Shown: positions 53,908-63,496 of the stretch, in pieces
Layout: each line of letters begins with the position of its first letter
How positions within the stretch are numbered: position 1 is the first letter of the stretch
From: Aphrocallistes beatrix
Lineage: Eukaryota; Porifera; Hexactinellida; Sceptrulophora; Aphrocallistidae
NCBI GenBank assembly: GCA_963281255.1
Contig: OY725495.1
Span: 682,001-746,000, forward strand
Length of the DNA: 64,000 bases
Reading direction: 5' to 3'
Position numbers and translations under genes: made by a program
Notes under the pieces: model-generated
Told to the model about the DNA's origin: nothing
Database searches by the model: none
Seen by the model: the letters and a program-made list of their open reading frames with translations, nothing else

Positions 53908-54972
53908 ATGTTCATCTTCTTCGTTATCATTATAGTCTTCATTATTCTGTTGGTAAGTACAGTGTTCGTATTTTGGTTTGTCTACCTCTTTGAACGTATA
54001 TTTCATTACTGGAAATACTACAATAGTGCATTACGGGCCTCAAAAGATTATACGGAGCAGGTCGTTTATGAAAGAAAGACTGAACTAGTGAAGGTTATCT
54101 TCCTTTTTGCAATAAATTTAATAGAATATACTTGTTTGATGGCTTATGTTGCTCTACGTATATTTGTAAATACCCAAGGGCCTGATTCAGATCTCTCTGC
54201 TCACTTTCTCACATCTCATCAATACGAATTACTTTCTTTTACTCAAATCTCATTTTCAGTAATGTACGATCTGGTAATCATAAATTTGGCACTTATTTCA
54301 ACATTGTGCAGGTATTTAGCAGCTAAATATGCAGAAAAATCTTGGATCAACAATAAACATGTTAAAAAATACCTGTCGTTACTTGCTATTCTAATCATTA
54401 TCATTACTATTCTGTACTCATTCTGCTATCTTGTATTCCTTGCAAAGTGCCTCCAGTTCTTACTTGAAGTATCAATATTAGCCATCACAATCAAGCAATT
54501 CAAAAGGTTAATAATGGTTATTGATTGGAAAATCGTGGGTTTAGGAATAGACAACGACGCCAATAACATTTTTGTCTTGAAATCTTTAATTCAGAATAGG
54601 AGACGGTCAGTGATATGTATGACGATCATATTCATTGGTGCCTTTTTGTTAATTTTTTCAGAATTTTTAACGATCCTTTTGATTGGAACAGAATTAATAT
54701 TGCAAGGACTTCAAGCCAAAGTACCTAATAGTAAGCATCTTTTTTGCACAATTGACTAGAATTACATGCCTTTACCGATATTTCTATCGATTACAACTAT
54801 ACATCACGTAACGGTTGAAGTAGGATCGTTTCTATTTATAAGTCCCTACCTACTAATGGGTATATGCACAATGTCAGTTTTGTTATGGAGGCGTGTCAGA
54901 GGTAAATCTGAAATTGTAACAAGATTCTCCAATCCTCAACTGAAGGAATCTCTTTTGTATATTAATAACTGA
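53908..54972 (+). CDS. putative seven-transmembrane protein, one mini-intron
   Basis: Exon 1 53908-54720 and exon 2 54760-54972, with a 39-base GT..AG intron (GTACCT...GACTAG) that removes an in-frame TAG at 54757 and keeps phase; 341 residues. Seven hydrophobic segments: 5-30, 52-80, about 110-140, 150-178, 183-200, 230-258 and one spanning the exon 2 start (FLSITTIHHVTVEVG...LLMGICTMSVLLW). No DRY, NPxxY or class C motifs recognised, so the receptor idea rests on topology only. If unspliced, the protein would end at 283 residues after six helices. Function unknown. Confidence 0.55.
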
Positions 54973-56264
54973 ACGTGGAAAGTATATTGTTATGAAATAC
55001 CATTCCTGAATCGTGTTAGAATAGTTTAGATTAAGAATGTAATATTTCACAGTGAACAAACGAGAGATTTGGGGGAGAGCTATCCTTCTGTTCTATAGTT
55101 ATGTCTTCGAGTTATCTTAGAATGTCTTCGAGTTATCTTAGAGTGTCTTCTTACATTATTTAATTAATACAAGTGTATGTTATATTTTTCTTGAAATATG
55201 CTTTGAAATACGTATTTAATTCAAATTTCCGTTGTCATCATTTTTGTTTAAAACAAGAATCCCCTCACTGACTAAATAGTAGGGTGCATTGCATTGCAAA
55301 GTTGATAACATGAACTTTAAAGTACGGATTGATTTAAAAATTTGATTGAGCTTTTAATTAAGTGGAAAGACTTTCAAAATTTCAATAAAAGCCTCGTTTT
55401 AGACGAACAACTTTTTAATTTCGTTTTTATGCACAAAAATATTGTTGTGCCTAAAATAATAGTATAACGTGTGCCCACCGCAAAATAATTAAGCAATATT
55501 CTCATCTACGTAGCGTTCAGAACCTAGTTGCACCCATGAATAATAAATACTGAAAAAGTGATTCGAACAAGTGACAGCATTGATTTTTAGACAAAAGACG
55601 AATTTTGACATATGCAGACACCACTGTTCAACCTATGTATAGGTTAGTAGCCTAAAGTTGTCCTACAACCTCAATTCTCGGAATATGTCCTGCATATATT
55701 CTGATGTAGGAATATGTCTTACATATTTCCTGATGTATGAATATATCCTACATACTTTCAGATGTATGAATATGTCCTACATATTTTCTCATGTAAGAAT
55801 ATACACACGTACAATGGCGGATTAGCACTTGGCCCAGGGCCCAAGAGCATTATTAAGAGCATTCTTCAAGCAGCATTGGGTGTAGATGCTCAGGTTGAAT
55901 GCTTATTAAAATATATCTGATACAAATGGGAATGCATTGAAATCATATGAATACACAGTTTTCAATATCACTAGAGAAATGTTATTGGAAATATTAACGA
56001 AAGCTTGCGCATCAACTATGCTTCTGAAATTTGATCTTAACGTTGAAAAACATATGATAAATTGTCTAATAACTCGTAAACCATTGAATTTAGACAAATA
56101 GATTATATTATCACTTAATAGGAAATAGTCTATTGGCTATCAAATGGATTACATTTGAATGTTTAGCTCTTACGGTTTTCAAGATATGATCCCAACTGAC
56201 CAAAACGCGTTTCCATAGCAACACTGGAATGTAGCAACATTCCATGAAAAAATTCCAAATTTTT
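54973..56264. other. intergenic with satellite-like repeat
   Basis: Mostly AT-rich. Includes a direct repeat of TCTTCGAGTTATCTTAGA near 55105-55150 and the 31-bp tandem repeat at 55683-55805. Confidence 0.45.
55683..55805. repeat. tandem ~31-bp repeat (GTCCTACATA units)
   Basis: About four units containing GAATATGTCCTACATATTTT and CTGATGTA. Confidence 0.7.
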
Positions 56265-56726
56265 CGTATTAATAACTCATTCATATCTCAGTTCTATGTT
56301 AAAAAAATTATAATAAAAACAATTAGATGTGCCCCTAAACGACCTCTGAAAATCACCAAATTTGTCACAAAAATAACCTATTGCGCAACCATATGATGGG
56401 AAACCGTAATTTGTCCTAACTGACATTGGAATTTGTCCTAAACTCTAAGTACTGGAATTTGTCCTCAAATGGAATCCGGAATTTGTGCAAGTACTGGATA
56501 ATCTTAAACATTAATAGAGCGGTTTTGATATGACACTTCCATGTTTGTTGAATGCTTTACACCAATTATATTAGTGATTCCATTAATTAATTCCAAAAAG
56601 CTTTCAAAGACGTTGTGTCTTGTATTGATTCCGTCAAATCTAAACAATACATACAATATATATACGTAGATAAACTAGTGATATTTCGTAGTTATCAATA
56701 TTATTTATATTTCTTTCAATCATATA

Positions 56727-56951
56727 ATGGAATATTCAGTAGTCGAAGGTAAAAAGCTAAATTCAATCAACTATGAATGCGAAGGTTTTCGCTATGTAAA
56801 ATCTAGAGAATGTGAAAATTGTATTTATCTAAGATGTGAATTATTTAGAAAGCATTCCTGCCCATCCATTTCCAAAATCGATAAAATTACGAATCTATTC
56901 GAGTTAATTTCCAATAATCAAGATTTATATTTTTATTATTTTCTATCATAA
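56727..56951 (+). CDS. FLYWCH-type zinc-finger-like small protein of the MULE
   Basis: 74 residues. EGKKLNSINYECEGFRYVK then CIYLRCELFRKHSCPSISKI resembles a FLYWCH module: G-x-x-Y, an aromatic-R-C, and C...H.C spacing (RC, HSC), though the W of YWRC is L. FLYWCH domains are common partners in Mutator transposases. No catalytic DDE part is present; non-autonomous element. Confidence 0.5.
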   Translation: MEYSVVEGKKLNSINYECEGFRYVKSRECENCIYLRCELFRKHSCPSISKIDKITNLFELISNNQDLYFYYFLS

Positions 56952-57049
56952 TCCTACTATCTTTTAGTCTCATTTCTGATATTATAATTGTCACATTAAA
57001 CACCAATATTTCCAAGCATTAGGTAGTACAATTTAATAACAACTTAGTG

Positions 57050-57265
57050 TTTACGACAAATTCCAATATTTAAAGTTTAGGACAAATTCCAGTATTTAAA
57101 GTTTAGGACAAATTCCAGTATTTAAAGTTTAGGACAAATTCCAGTATTTAAAGTTTAGGACAAATTCCAATAGCCAGTTAGGACAAATTCCAATATTCGA
57201 TTTTATTTAGGACAAATTCCAGTATACAGAATTTTAGGACAAATTCCAGTACTTTTTTAGGACAA
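57050..57265 (+). repeat. tandem ~26-bp repeat (TTAGGACAAATTCC)
   Basis: About nine copies, the first ones nearly identical (AGTATTTAAAGTTTAGGACA). It forms the right subterminal part of the MULE; the left side carries three to four inverted copies (56400-56480). Confidence 0.9.
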
Positions 57266-57477
57266 ATTCCGGCGATCCCATATGATGACTAATCTAAATT
57301 TTAACAACGGATGGGTACTTTGACACCATATTTATATATGCTGGTAATACATTCCTAAGCTCTATTGTGCTTAGTTAATGATTTGAGGCAGCTCATGTAT
57401 TAGCTCTACCATCTTCTACCGCATCCCTAGTCCCAAATCCGCAAGTTACTGTGAGGCCTTATATACAGTAGGCTATG

Positions 57478-58305
57478 TTATTATTAATTAATTATGAATT
57501 TTTGATATTTCGGGAGAGAGCATCTCTAAATATGTCTGTCCTACTTTGATAATCGATATCACTCGAAAAATCACCAAATTTATCAATTTTGAAATTTTTT
57601 GATGCGTAATGATGACGTCATAACAAACTGATGAGCCATCATTTTTTGATGATATTTGCATCATATGTGAGGTATGTTAGTATACATATTCTATTAAAAT
57701 TTCAGCCTTCTATCTCCTATAATGGCTGAGTTATGCCCGAATAACTGTGTTGCTTAACTATTAAAAATGTGACAATGACGTCATAATTTCATGATGAGTC
57801 GACATTTTGCTCTGAGCTCAGAACTTACTGGAGCCATAGCCAAAAGACTCCCACATGCCAAAAATTAGCTTTCTATGACCGGCAGCTTCTTCAATCAATT
57901 CGTTACATAGATATATACTATATACACATTAATTGAGTTTTAATAGTAAGGATATTGAGAAAAATAATTTTGTACATTTTGTGGATTGAAAATTGCCGGT
58001 CGAACCAGCATTTGTTGTTCTCTTGGGATGTATTCATATCCAACTGAATTTTAAGGTGCTTCCAAGGTGCGGCACTAAATTATTGGGTTTAAACCTTGGC
58101 CGCATGTATCATATCCTCGCACGTAGCCATGTACGCACCTACACTACTAAGTTCTATTATATTTACAGTATTTTCCTGAATAATCACACGGAATTGTTTA
58201 AAACCCGGCGATTATTTAAAGAAAGTATTCATTCAAGTTTGTATATATTTGACTAAGGATTCTCCCCAAACCCTGTTCTACAGTCACTAGTGTGTGGAAT
58301 TTAAG
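57478..58305. other. 5' flank of the zinc-finger gene
   Basis: 57500-57610 resembles 2850-3060. The frame at 57993-58256 has no recognisable domain. Confidence 0.4.
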
Positions 58306-59097
58306 ATGGAACTGTACGAAACCAATTCCAATTACGAATCAGCTGAAGAGGGATCTGAGTACTTTAGTGTGACAGATGGTAGAGAGGAGACACAGTTCCA
58401 GCAGTTAGACTGGGATGATGGTGATTCTGATGGTTATGATGAGCAAACTGATGATACTTCTGCGGAATCTTCGCGAATACACATGCGCATTCATTCTAGA
58501 AAAAAGTCTCATAACTTTCCGACATGTTCTAAATCATTTTCTCAAGATTCAACTCTTAATCGACACATTCATACCCATCCTGGTGAGAAACCCTATGAAT
58601 GCTTGACTTGTTCTAAATCTTTTATTACTTCCTTCCTTCTTAAGAGGCACATTCGTACTCATACTGGAGAGAAACCCTATGAATGCTTGACTTGTTCTAA
58701 ATCTTTTATTACTTTCTTCAATCTTAAGAGACACATTCGTACACACACTGGAGAGAAGCCGCATGAATGCGTTACTTGTTCTAAAACCTTTTCTCAATTG
58801 ACAACTCTGAAAAGTCACATCAGCACTCATACTGGAAAGAAACCTTATGAATGCCAAACTTGCCACAAATCATTTCTTCAAAACTCATCTCGTAATCGAC
58901 ACATTCGGATTCATACAGGAGAGAAACCCTATGAATGTGTTACTTGTTCTAAATACTTTTCTCAATTGTCACATTTGAAAAGCCACAATAGCATTCATAC
59001 AGGAGAGAAACCCTATGGATGTATTACTTGTTCTAAATCCTTTTCTCAATTGTCACATTTGAAAAGACACAATAGCATTCATACTGGAGAGAACTGA
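58306..59097 (+). CDS. C2H2 zinc-finger protein, seven fingers (first degenerate)
   Basis: 263 residues from the ATG at 58306 (a GTG four codons earlier is in frame but the family starts here). Acidic head SAEEGSEYFSVTDGREE and QFQQLDWDDGDS as in the cluster at the window start, but the basic RRSNHIMIKRRK block is deleted. Seven finger units: the first reads NFPTCSKSF, so its first Cys is Phe and it cannot bind zinc normally; the others are complete. The last two are near copies (SQLSHLKSH, SQLSHLKRH) with HNSIH ends. A dispersed member of the family, opposite strand. Confidence 0.88.
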   Translation: MELYETNSNYESAEEGSEYFSVTDGREETQFQQLDWDDGDSDGYDEQTDDTSAESSRIHMRIHSRKKSHNFPTCSKSFSQDSTLNRHIHTHPGEKPYECLTCSKSFITSFLLKRHIRTHTGEKPYECLTCSKSFITFFNLKRHIRTHTGEKPHECVTCSKTFSQLTTLKSHISTHTGKKPYECQTCHKSFLQNSSRNRHIRIHTGEKPYECVTCSKYFSQLSHLKSHNSIHTGEKPYGCITCSKSFSQLSHLKRHNSIHTGEN

Positions 59098-59366
59098 ATC
59101 CTTTTTTCAAATCTTAGGAAGTGAATACCTTTCTTTTATACATTCCTATTACAGCCTTCCTTTTACTAAGCAATTAGTTACTTTTAGATACTTAGATAAG
59201 TATGAGTATTATGCATGATGAATTTTGATAGGTTTTGATGAAAGTTGATTAGAGATGTCCATACGATTTTAGGTTGTGTCAACAGAATAAATTTGATATA
59301 CATGCAAGGCCGTAGGCACCAGGTGCGGAGTGGTTCGATTGAAACCAGTCCAACCATACAAAATAG

Positions 59367-59788
59367 TTAGGGCATTAGGATCTTTCGATCCATGATCGAA
59401 AGATCCGGATCGCGATCCCTTTTTTGAGGATCGAGATCGGATCGACGATCCTTTTTAAAGTAGGATCGGGATCGGGTGTTGAAATTTATGTTGATTAAAT
59501 ATATTTTTTTATTGTGTTTATGGTTTGAATACTAACTTAAGCACTAAGTACGCCCCAGGCTGCCGCAGACGGACGGACATTGCACGCCGTCCATGCCATA
59601 AGGCATCTCCTTCCAGGAGCTGTACTAAAAATGATAGTCCTCTGACTATTATTGAAAGGATCTTTTGGGCATCGTGATCGATCAAAGATCCTTTTATAAA
59701 ATTAGGATCGTGATCGGACCAAGATCCTTTTATAAGTTAGTATCGGGATCTGGATCTAGATCCTTGTTTTGAGGATCTAATGCCCTAA
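59367..59788. mobile_element. nested GATC-rich element with TTAGGGCATTAGGATC ends
   Basis: TTAGGGCATTAGGATC and the inverse GATCTAATGCCCTAA; AAATAG on both sides (59361-59366, 59789-59794). Interior rich in GGATCG and CGATCC palindromes; it in turn holds the hairpin module at 59570-59640. Confidence 0.75.
59570..59640 (+). repeat. CATGCCATAAGG hairpin module, copy 3
   Basis: ACGGACGGACATTGC, GTCCATGCCATAAGGC, ATCTCCTTCCAGGAG stem, CTGTACTAAAAATGATAG. Confidence 0.6.
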
Positions 59789-59862
59789 AAATAGTCCTTT
59801 TGGGAGTTAAATTGGCCCAAAGTGGTTGAAACCGGACCAACCCGACCGGTGGCTACGGCCAT

Positions 59863-60289
59863 GGCCTACAATCATAGGCGCAACTACGGTTTGAAACCTG
59901 AGCGGGCACGGCTGAAAAATTTCTTACCACTATACTTTAATAAACGATGACGTCATTGTTAATACCTGTATTTATTCTGTATCAAAATTTAATTTAATTT
60001 ATATTTCATTGTTTGTTTTGCGGGTGCCTAGTTGCGCCTATGCCTACAATATAATACGGCTAGAAAAGCATAAGTATTTGCTTAAAGCAATTCTAGTCCA
60101 TTGTTTCTATTTTTGATATATTATAAAAATGAAGTGTTCGGATTAGATAGTGTTGTACGGTACACCCTGTACAACACTATTTCAATGAATCTTATATCAA
60201 AGTACTGATAAACAGATTAAGCAGGAGGGAAAGAGGGATAATGAAAAAAGAAATACCTACGTCTATAAGGATGCTAGCTACCAGAGATG
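59863..60289. other. intergenic
   Basis: AT-rich. A short inverted repeat (GTACACCCTGTACAACACTA with an upstream ATAGTGTTGTAC) lies at 60148-60180. No gene seen. Confidence 0.4.
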
Positions 60290-60453
60290 CAGTGGCGTAG
60301 CCAGACGTTGATCTCAACCTAGGCACACCTGGGACACTCAAATATTTCAGCGGGGCCCGCTAAGCAGAAATACTGGAGCGGTGGGGTCCTACTGTGGCCT
60401 CGGCCCGCCAACCGGGGCCTGGCCCTGGCTACCCCCCCCTGGCTATGCCACTG
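60290..60453. mobile_element. 164-bp MITE with CAGTGGCGTAGCCA ends (hAT-like)
   Basis: CAGTGGCGTAGCCAG at the left, CTGGCTATGCCACTG at the right; GC-rich middle. Target duplication not clear. Confidence 0.8.
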
Positions 60454-60899
60454 TTGAGATTTATAGATAGCTCATTGTGGAATGCAGTTCTTTCCTGATG
60501 GGATCTAGCCTCAGTCTCTCTACTCTTCAGGGGCTTGTAGAATCTAAAAGGTAGAAGATGGAATCAGAAGGGAATAAAGGTAGAAACACCAATGCGAGTA
60601 AATATACAACCTTTTTAGGAAATATATCTTCACATAAGAACGAAAAAGTTACACACACTCACACCTTAGAGCTAGTAATATGATTTTATTACCGTGTACT
60701 TGTAAGGGCAATGGAAATACGTCAGCCAGAGAACTTTCAATAACAAACGTAGAATGTGAATTTTGAATGGACGATGTTCTGAAATGGTCGATAGGGGGAC
60801 TAGCGAAACAAAAAGGACAAAAGAGGTACTTATCTCACACAAGAAATGTTTAACAAAGACAACAATTCAACTACTACAATGTACGATCAGTAGAGGGAG
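60454..60899. other. intergenic
   Basis: Nothing recognised. Confidence 0.35.
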
Positions 60900-61118
60900 T
60901 TAGAATAATTGAATACAGTAGTCAGTGCTCCAAGAAGCCACTATGATTCTATTTTCAGAATTGACAGCTATTCCTGAAGGTACAATGAATTCTCCTCTCC
61001 CTGCTCCTACGCTACCAAACCTGTGTATCAGTCCTCCTTCACCTGTGAATATTAGCACATAATTTCCTGACATATCAGTCATTAGAATATTCTGCTCAGT
61101 ATCCAGACACAGATATTT
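60900..61118 (-). pseudogene. NHL-repeat 3' fragment
   Basis: Open from an acceptor-like AAATCTAG near 61119: KYLCLDTEQNILMTDMSG, LIFTGEGGLIHRFGSVGAG, then the closing blade PSGIAVNSENRIIVASWSTD. Upstream exons of a propeller could not be found, so a truncated copy is more likely than a terminal exon of a live gene. Confidence 0.5.
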
Positions 61119-61850
61119 TGCTAGATTTATTTATTTGGTGTGAAGTATGAATTCTAAGGTCACATGGAGCCTTCTTTTGAAGTGATTAGGTATGTTCCTG
61201 TGGAATAACTTTTTATGATTGCCAATTTATGGTACTTTTAAGTGGCAGAAATCTGGACACAATCAACTAAAAAAGGCAAAATGATTATCAGAAGTTCAAT
61301 TGAGCACAGGCTGACACTTGTGAGGAAGCAGAGTTCGTATAGGAAAGGAATATGATGACCGTGACACGAGTTTCTAAGAGCCTGGTTCCTCTTCCAGATA
61401 TCGTGACGCTTTGTACCACTGAAGAACCACCCTTGAGGAAAGTCAACCCAATCTCGAAACTGCTGTTGGAACAAATGAATCTGTTAGCGACAAGTCACAA
61501 AAGGCGGTTGGTCATTAACAGATTTATTTGTTCCCATGGACCTTGCTAGCAGGGCGTTGGCCATTCAAGCACCCTGGAAGAATGGTCATTAGAGGACACA
61601 TCCGTCTGTTGGTTTCTACACAATCCTGTGAATTCTACCAGTCCGATTTCTATCAAATTAAGTATGTAGAATCAAATGGAGATGAAGTAGATGTACTTCA
61701 ATTACTACTCTTTTATGAAATTTTATTTCCAGTGTTTATAAATTACTAAATTAATATTTTTACAACCTTTATTACAATATTAAAATCAAATGTATTGATG
61801 AGATCTCAATGACCATAGTATTATAATTTTATGTGTGGAATCTGAATATA
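61119..61850. other. intergenic
   Basis: Two overlapping plus frames (61352-61549 and 61528-61749) encode 65 and 73 residues with no recognisable domain; their mutual frame shift hints at an old gene but nothing more can be said. Confidence 0.35.
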
Positions 61851-61983
61851 CAGTCGACTCCGCTTAACCGAAAATATTTTTGTATTAGCCTCTATGTGTG
61901 AGAGCTATTCCGGTCCTGCCAAAAGTGGCCCGATTAAGCGGCTGACCCATTTAAACAGTGACCCTATTAAGCGGAGTCGACTG
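61851..61983. mobile_element. 133-bp pogo/Tigger-like MITE
   Basis: CAGTCGACTCCGCTTAA and its perfect inverse TTAAGCGGAGTCGACTG, TA on both sides. Copies at 25671-25805 and partially at 17455-17560. Confidence 0.9.
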
Positions 61984-62084
61984 TATTTTAATATATGTCA
62001 GATTATAATGTAGACTGTCCCATGACTACTCAGGTTTCCAATACTTTCTTACCAAAAACTATATAGCTCTACAATAATCTAGAA

Positions 62085-62987
62085 ATGGAAACTATGCAGA
62101 TGGATAAAACTCACTCACAGATATTTGATGACTCTGAAATTGAGAGGAACTACTCGTTTGACCACATGGTAGCTGTGGGAGCGAGTGGAGAGGAGCATGG
62201 GGAGCTATGGGATCCGAGTGGCATCGCCATTGACTCAGAAACGAACCAAATCTATATCACAGAAGGAGAATTCTCTCTCGCACGAGTGTCTATTTTCTCA
62301 GAGAGCGGAGACTTCCTAAACTGTTTCAAACACGAGCATATCATCTGTCCGTGGGGTGTGGCAGTACACGGAAGCGAGATGTACTTGACGGATATTTTAA
62401 GGCACACCGTGTCGCATTACAAACTGGGAGGAGAGATTCGATTCATTGCTAAGCTAGGGTGTAGAGGTGAGGGCATAGGACAGTTTGATTTTCCTAACCA
62501 ACTCACTGTCTCTACTAATGCGATCGTGTTTGTGTCTGATCGTGACAATCATCGAATTCAAATCCTGGATTCTTCACTACGCTACCTCAAACAGATATCA
62601 CACCAATCAATGGAGCATCCCTGTGATGTTAAAGTTACGACAGATTCAGTTTATGTCCTCACTTTGACAGGCCCCTTCTGTATACACGTGTTCTCTCACA
62701 TCGGAGACAAGATACGGTCCATAATCACAAAAGGTGATGGAATGCTGGTCACTGAGTCTTTCTTCTTCTACATAGACTCCTGTGCGAAGTTTGTTATCAG
62801 TGATAACGGATCCAGTCAGATCAAGGTGTTCTCCGAAGATGGGGTACTCCTCCACACGCTAGGGGAACATGGCCATGAATTGGGAAAGTTTGAACGACCA
62901 TACGGAATTGCTCTCAGTGCTAATCAGAAATGTGTTGTCGCGTCTCTCAATGAGAATTATGGACTACAGATATTTTCTACTTTATAA
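62085..62987 (+). CDS. NHL-repeat beta-propeller protein without coiled coil
   Basis: 300 residues, one exon, uninterrupted. About six NHL blades: DPSGIAIDSETNQIYITEGE, CPWGVAVHGSEMYLTDILRH, FPNQLTVSTNAIVFVSDRDN, HPCDVKVTTDSVYVLTLTGP, FFYIDSCAKFVISDNGSSQI, RPYGIALSANQKCVVASLNE, closing with GLQIFSTL. The N-terminal 25 residues are acidic and lack the coiled coil seen in 9119-10380 and 12614-13883. NHL propellers bind RNA or protein; the role here is not known. The relic at 30985-31700 is its closest relative in the window. Confidence 0.85.
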   Translation: METMQMDKTHSQIFDDSEIERNYSFDHMVAVGASGEEHGELWDPSGIAIDSETNQIYITEGEFSLARVSIFSESGDFLNCFKHEHIICPWGVAVHGSEMYLTDILRHTVSHYKLGGEIRFIAKLGCRGEGIGQFDFPNQLTVSTNAIVFVSDRDNHRIQILDSSLRYLKQISHQSMEHPCDVKVTTDSVYVLTLTGPFCIHVFSHIGDKIRSIITKGDGMLVTESFFFYIDSCAKFVISDNGSSQIKVFSEDGVLLHTLGEHGHELGKFERPYGIALSANQKCVVASLNENYGLQIFSTL

Positions 62988-63260
62988 TTATTGCTTCTTT
63001 TTACGGATGGTGAGGGGACATTGTTCTCTCTGGCTGTATTACCGATTATTTTTATTTGTTATGTTATATTTGTTTACAATGATTGACCCGACTACTAAAT
63101 CTATCAATTTACAATATTTGGGGTTACGTCATCTCCACTAACCCCCCCCCCCCAAGGGGTGGGTCTGCTGGGTTGGATACAGCTCTGGATTTCACGGAGA
63201 TTAAGAGAGTCAAAAATATTTTCATAATTGGTCCAGATCAAACCAGTTTTATTGCCATAA

Positions 63261-63407
63261 CAAGGCCGTAGGTACCAGGTGTGAAGTGATCCGGTTGGGA
63301 CTAAAAGTGGTTAAAACCAGTCCAACCTCCCAAAATGGTCCTTTTGGGAGTTAATAAAATTGGTTAAAAGTTGAAACCGGACCAACCATACCGGTAGCTA
63401 CGCCCTG
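63261..63407. mobile_element. 147-bp MITE, intact copy
   Basis: CAAGGCCGTAGGTACCAGGT to CCGGTAGCTACGCCCTG, with inner CCAAAATGGTCCTTTTGGG palindrome. The undisturbed version of the element at 59305-59862. Confidence 0.75.
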
Positions 63408-63496
63408 CATAAGAAGTGTGTAATTTTGACTTTTCAATTATTCAACATATTTTCATTTACTTTTTTTATTTTTAGCTCCTCTTATGTTTTTCTTGA

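Larger units (their letters stand above)
56399..57278 (+). mobile_element. 880-bp Mutator-like element (MULE) with FLYWCH-like ORF
   Basis: CATATGATG occurs at 56390-56398 and again at 57279-57287, a 9-bp target duplication typical of Mutator elements. Ends GGAAACCGTAATTTGTCC and GGACAAATTCCGGCGATCC are imperfect inverted repeats; both flanks multiply the GGAATTTGTCCTAAA word (left) and its inverse (right). Confidence 0.8.
56265..57477. mobile_element. second copy of the 5-kb palindromic MITE, split by a MULE
   Basis: The right 200 bases (57279-57477) match the arm of 5001-5469 inverted, ending CAGTAGGCTATG. The left 130 bases (56265-56398) match its centre (CTCAGTTCTATG, AAAATCACCAAATTTGTCAC, ATTGCGCAA). 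The missing outer left arm and an 880-bp inserted element account for the rest. Confidence 0.8.
59305..59862. mobile_element. GGCCGTAGGCACC MITE containing a nested element
   Basis: Outer parts match 63261-63407: CAAGGCCGTAGGCACCAGGT ... AAACCAGTCCAACC, and GTCCTTTTGGGAGTTAA ... GGTGGCTACGGCC. The middle is replaced by the element at 59367-59788. Confidence 0.8.

Noticed and set aside
54757-54759. TAG as evidence of a pseudogene in the 7TM gene
   Set aside because: A 39-base GT..AG intron removes it in phase, which is simpler; left open for RNA testing.
55683-57265. CRISPR array from the regular tandem repeats
   Set aside because: Units are contiguous or separated by similar sequence, with no unique spacers, in an animal genome; they are tandem and subterminal repeats.
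59320-59345. tRNA B-box-like GGTTCGATTGAAACC
   Set aside because: No A box or cloverleaf; it is part of a MITE end.
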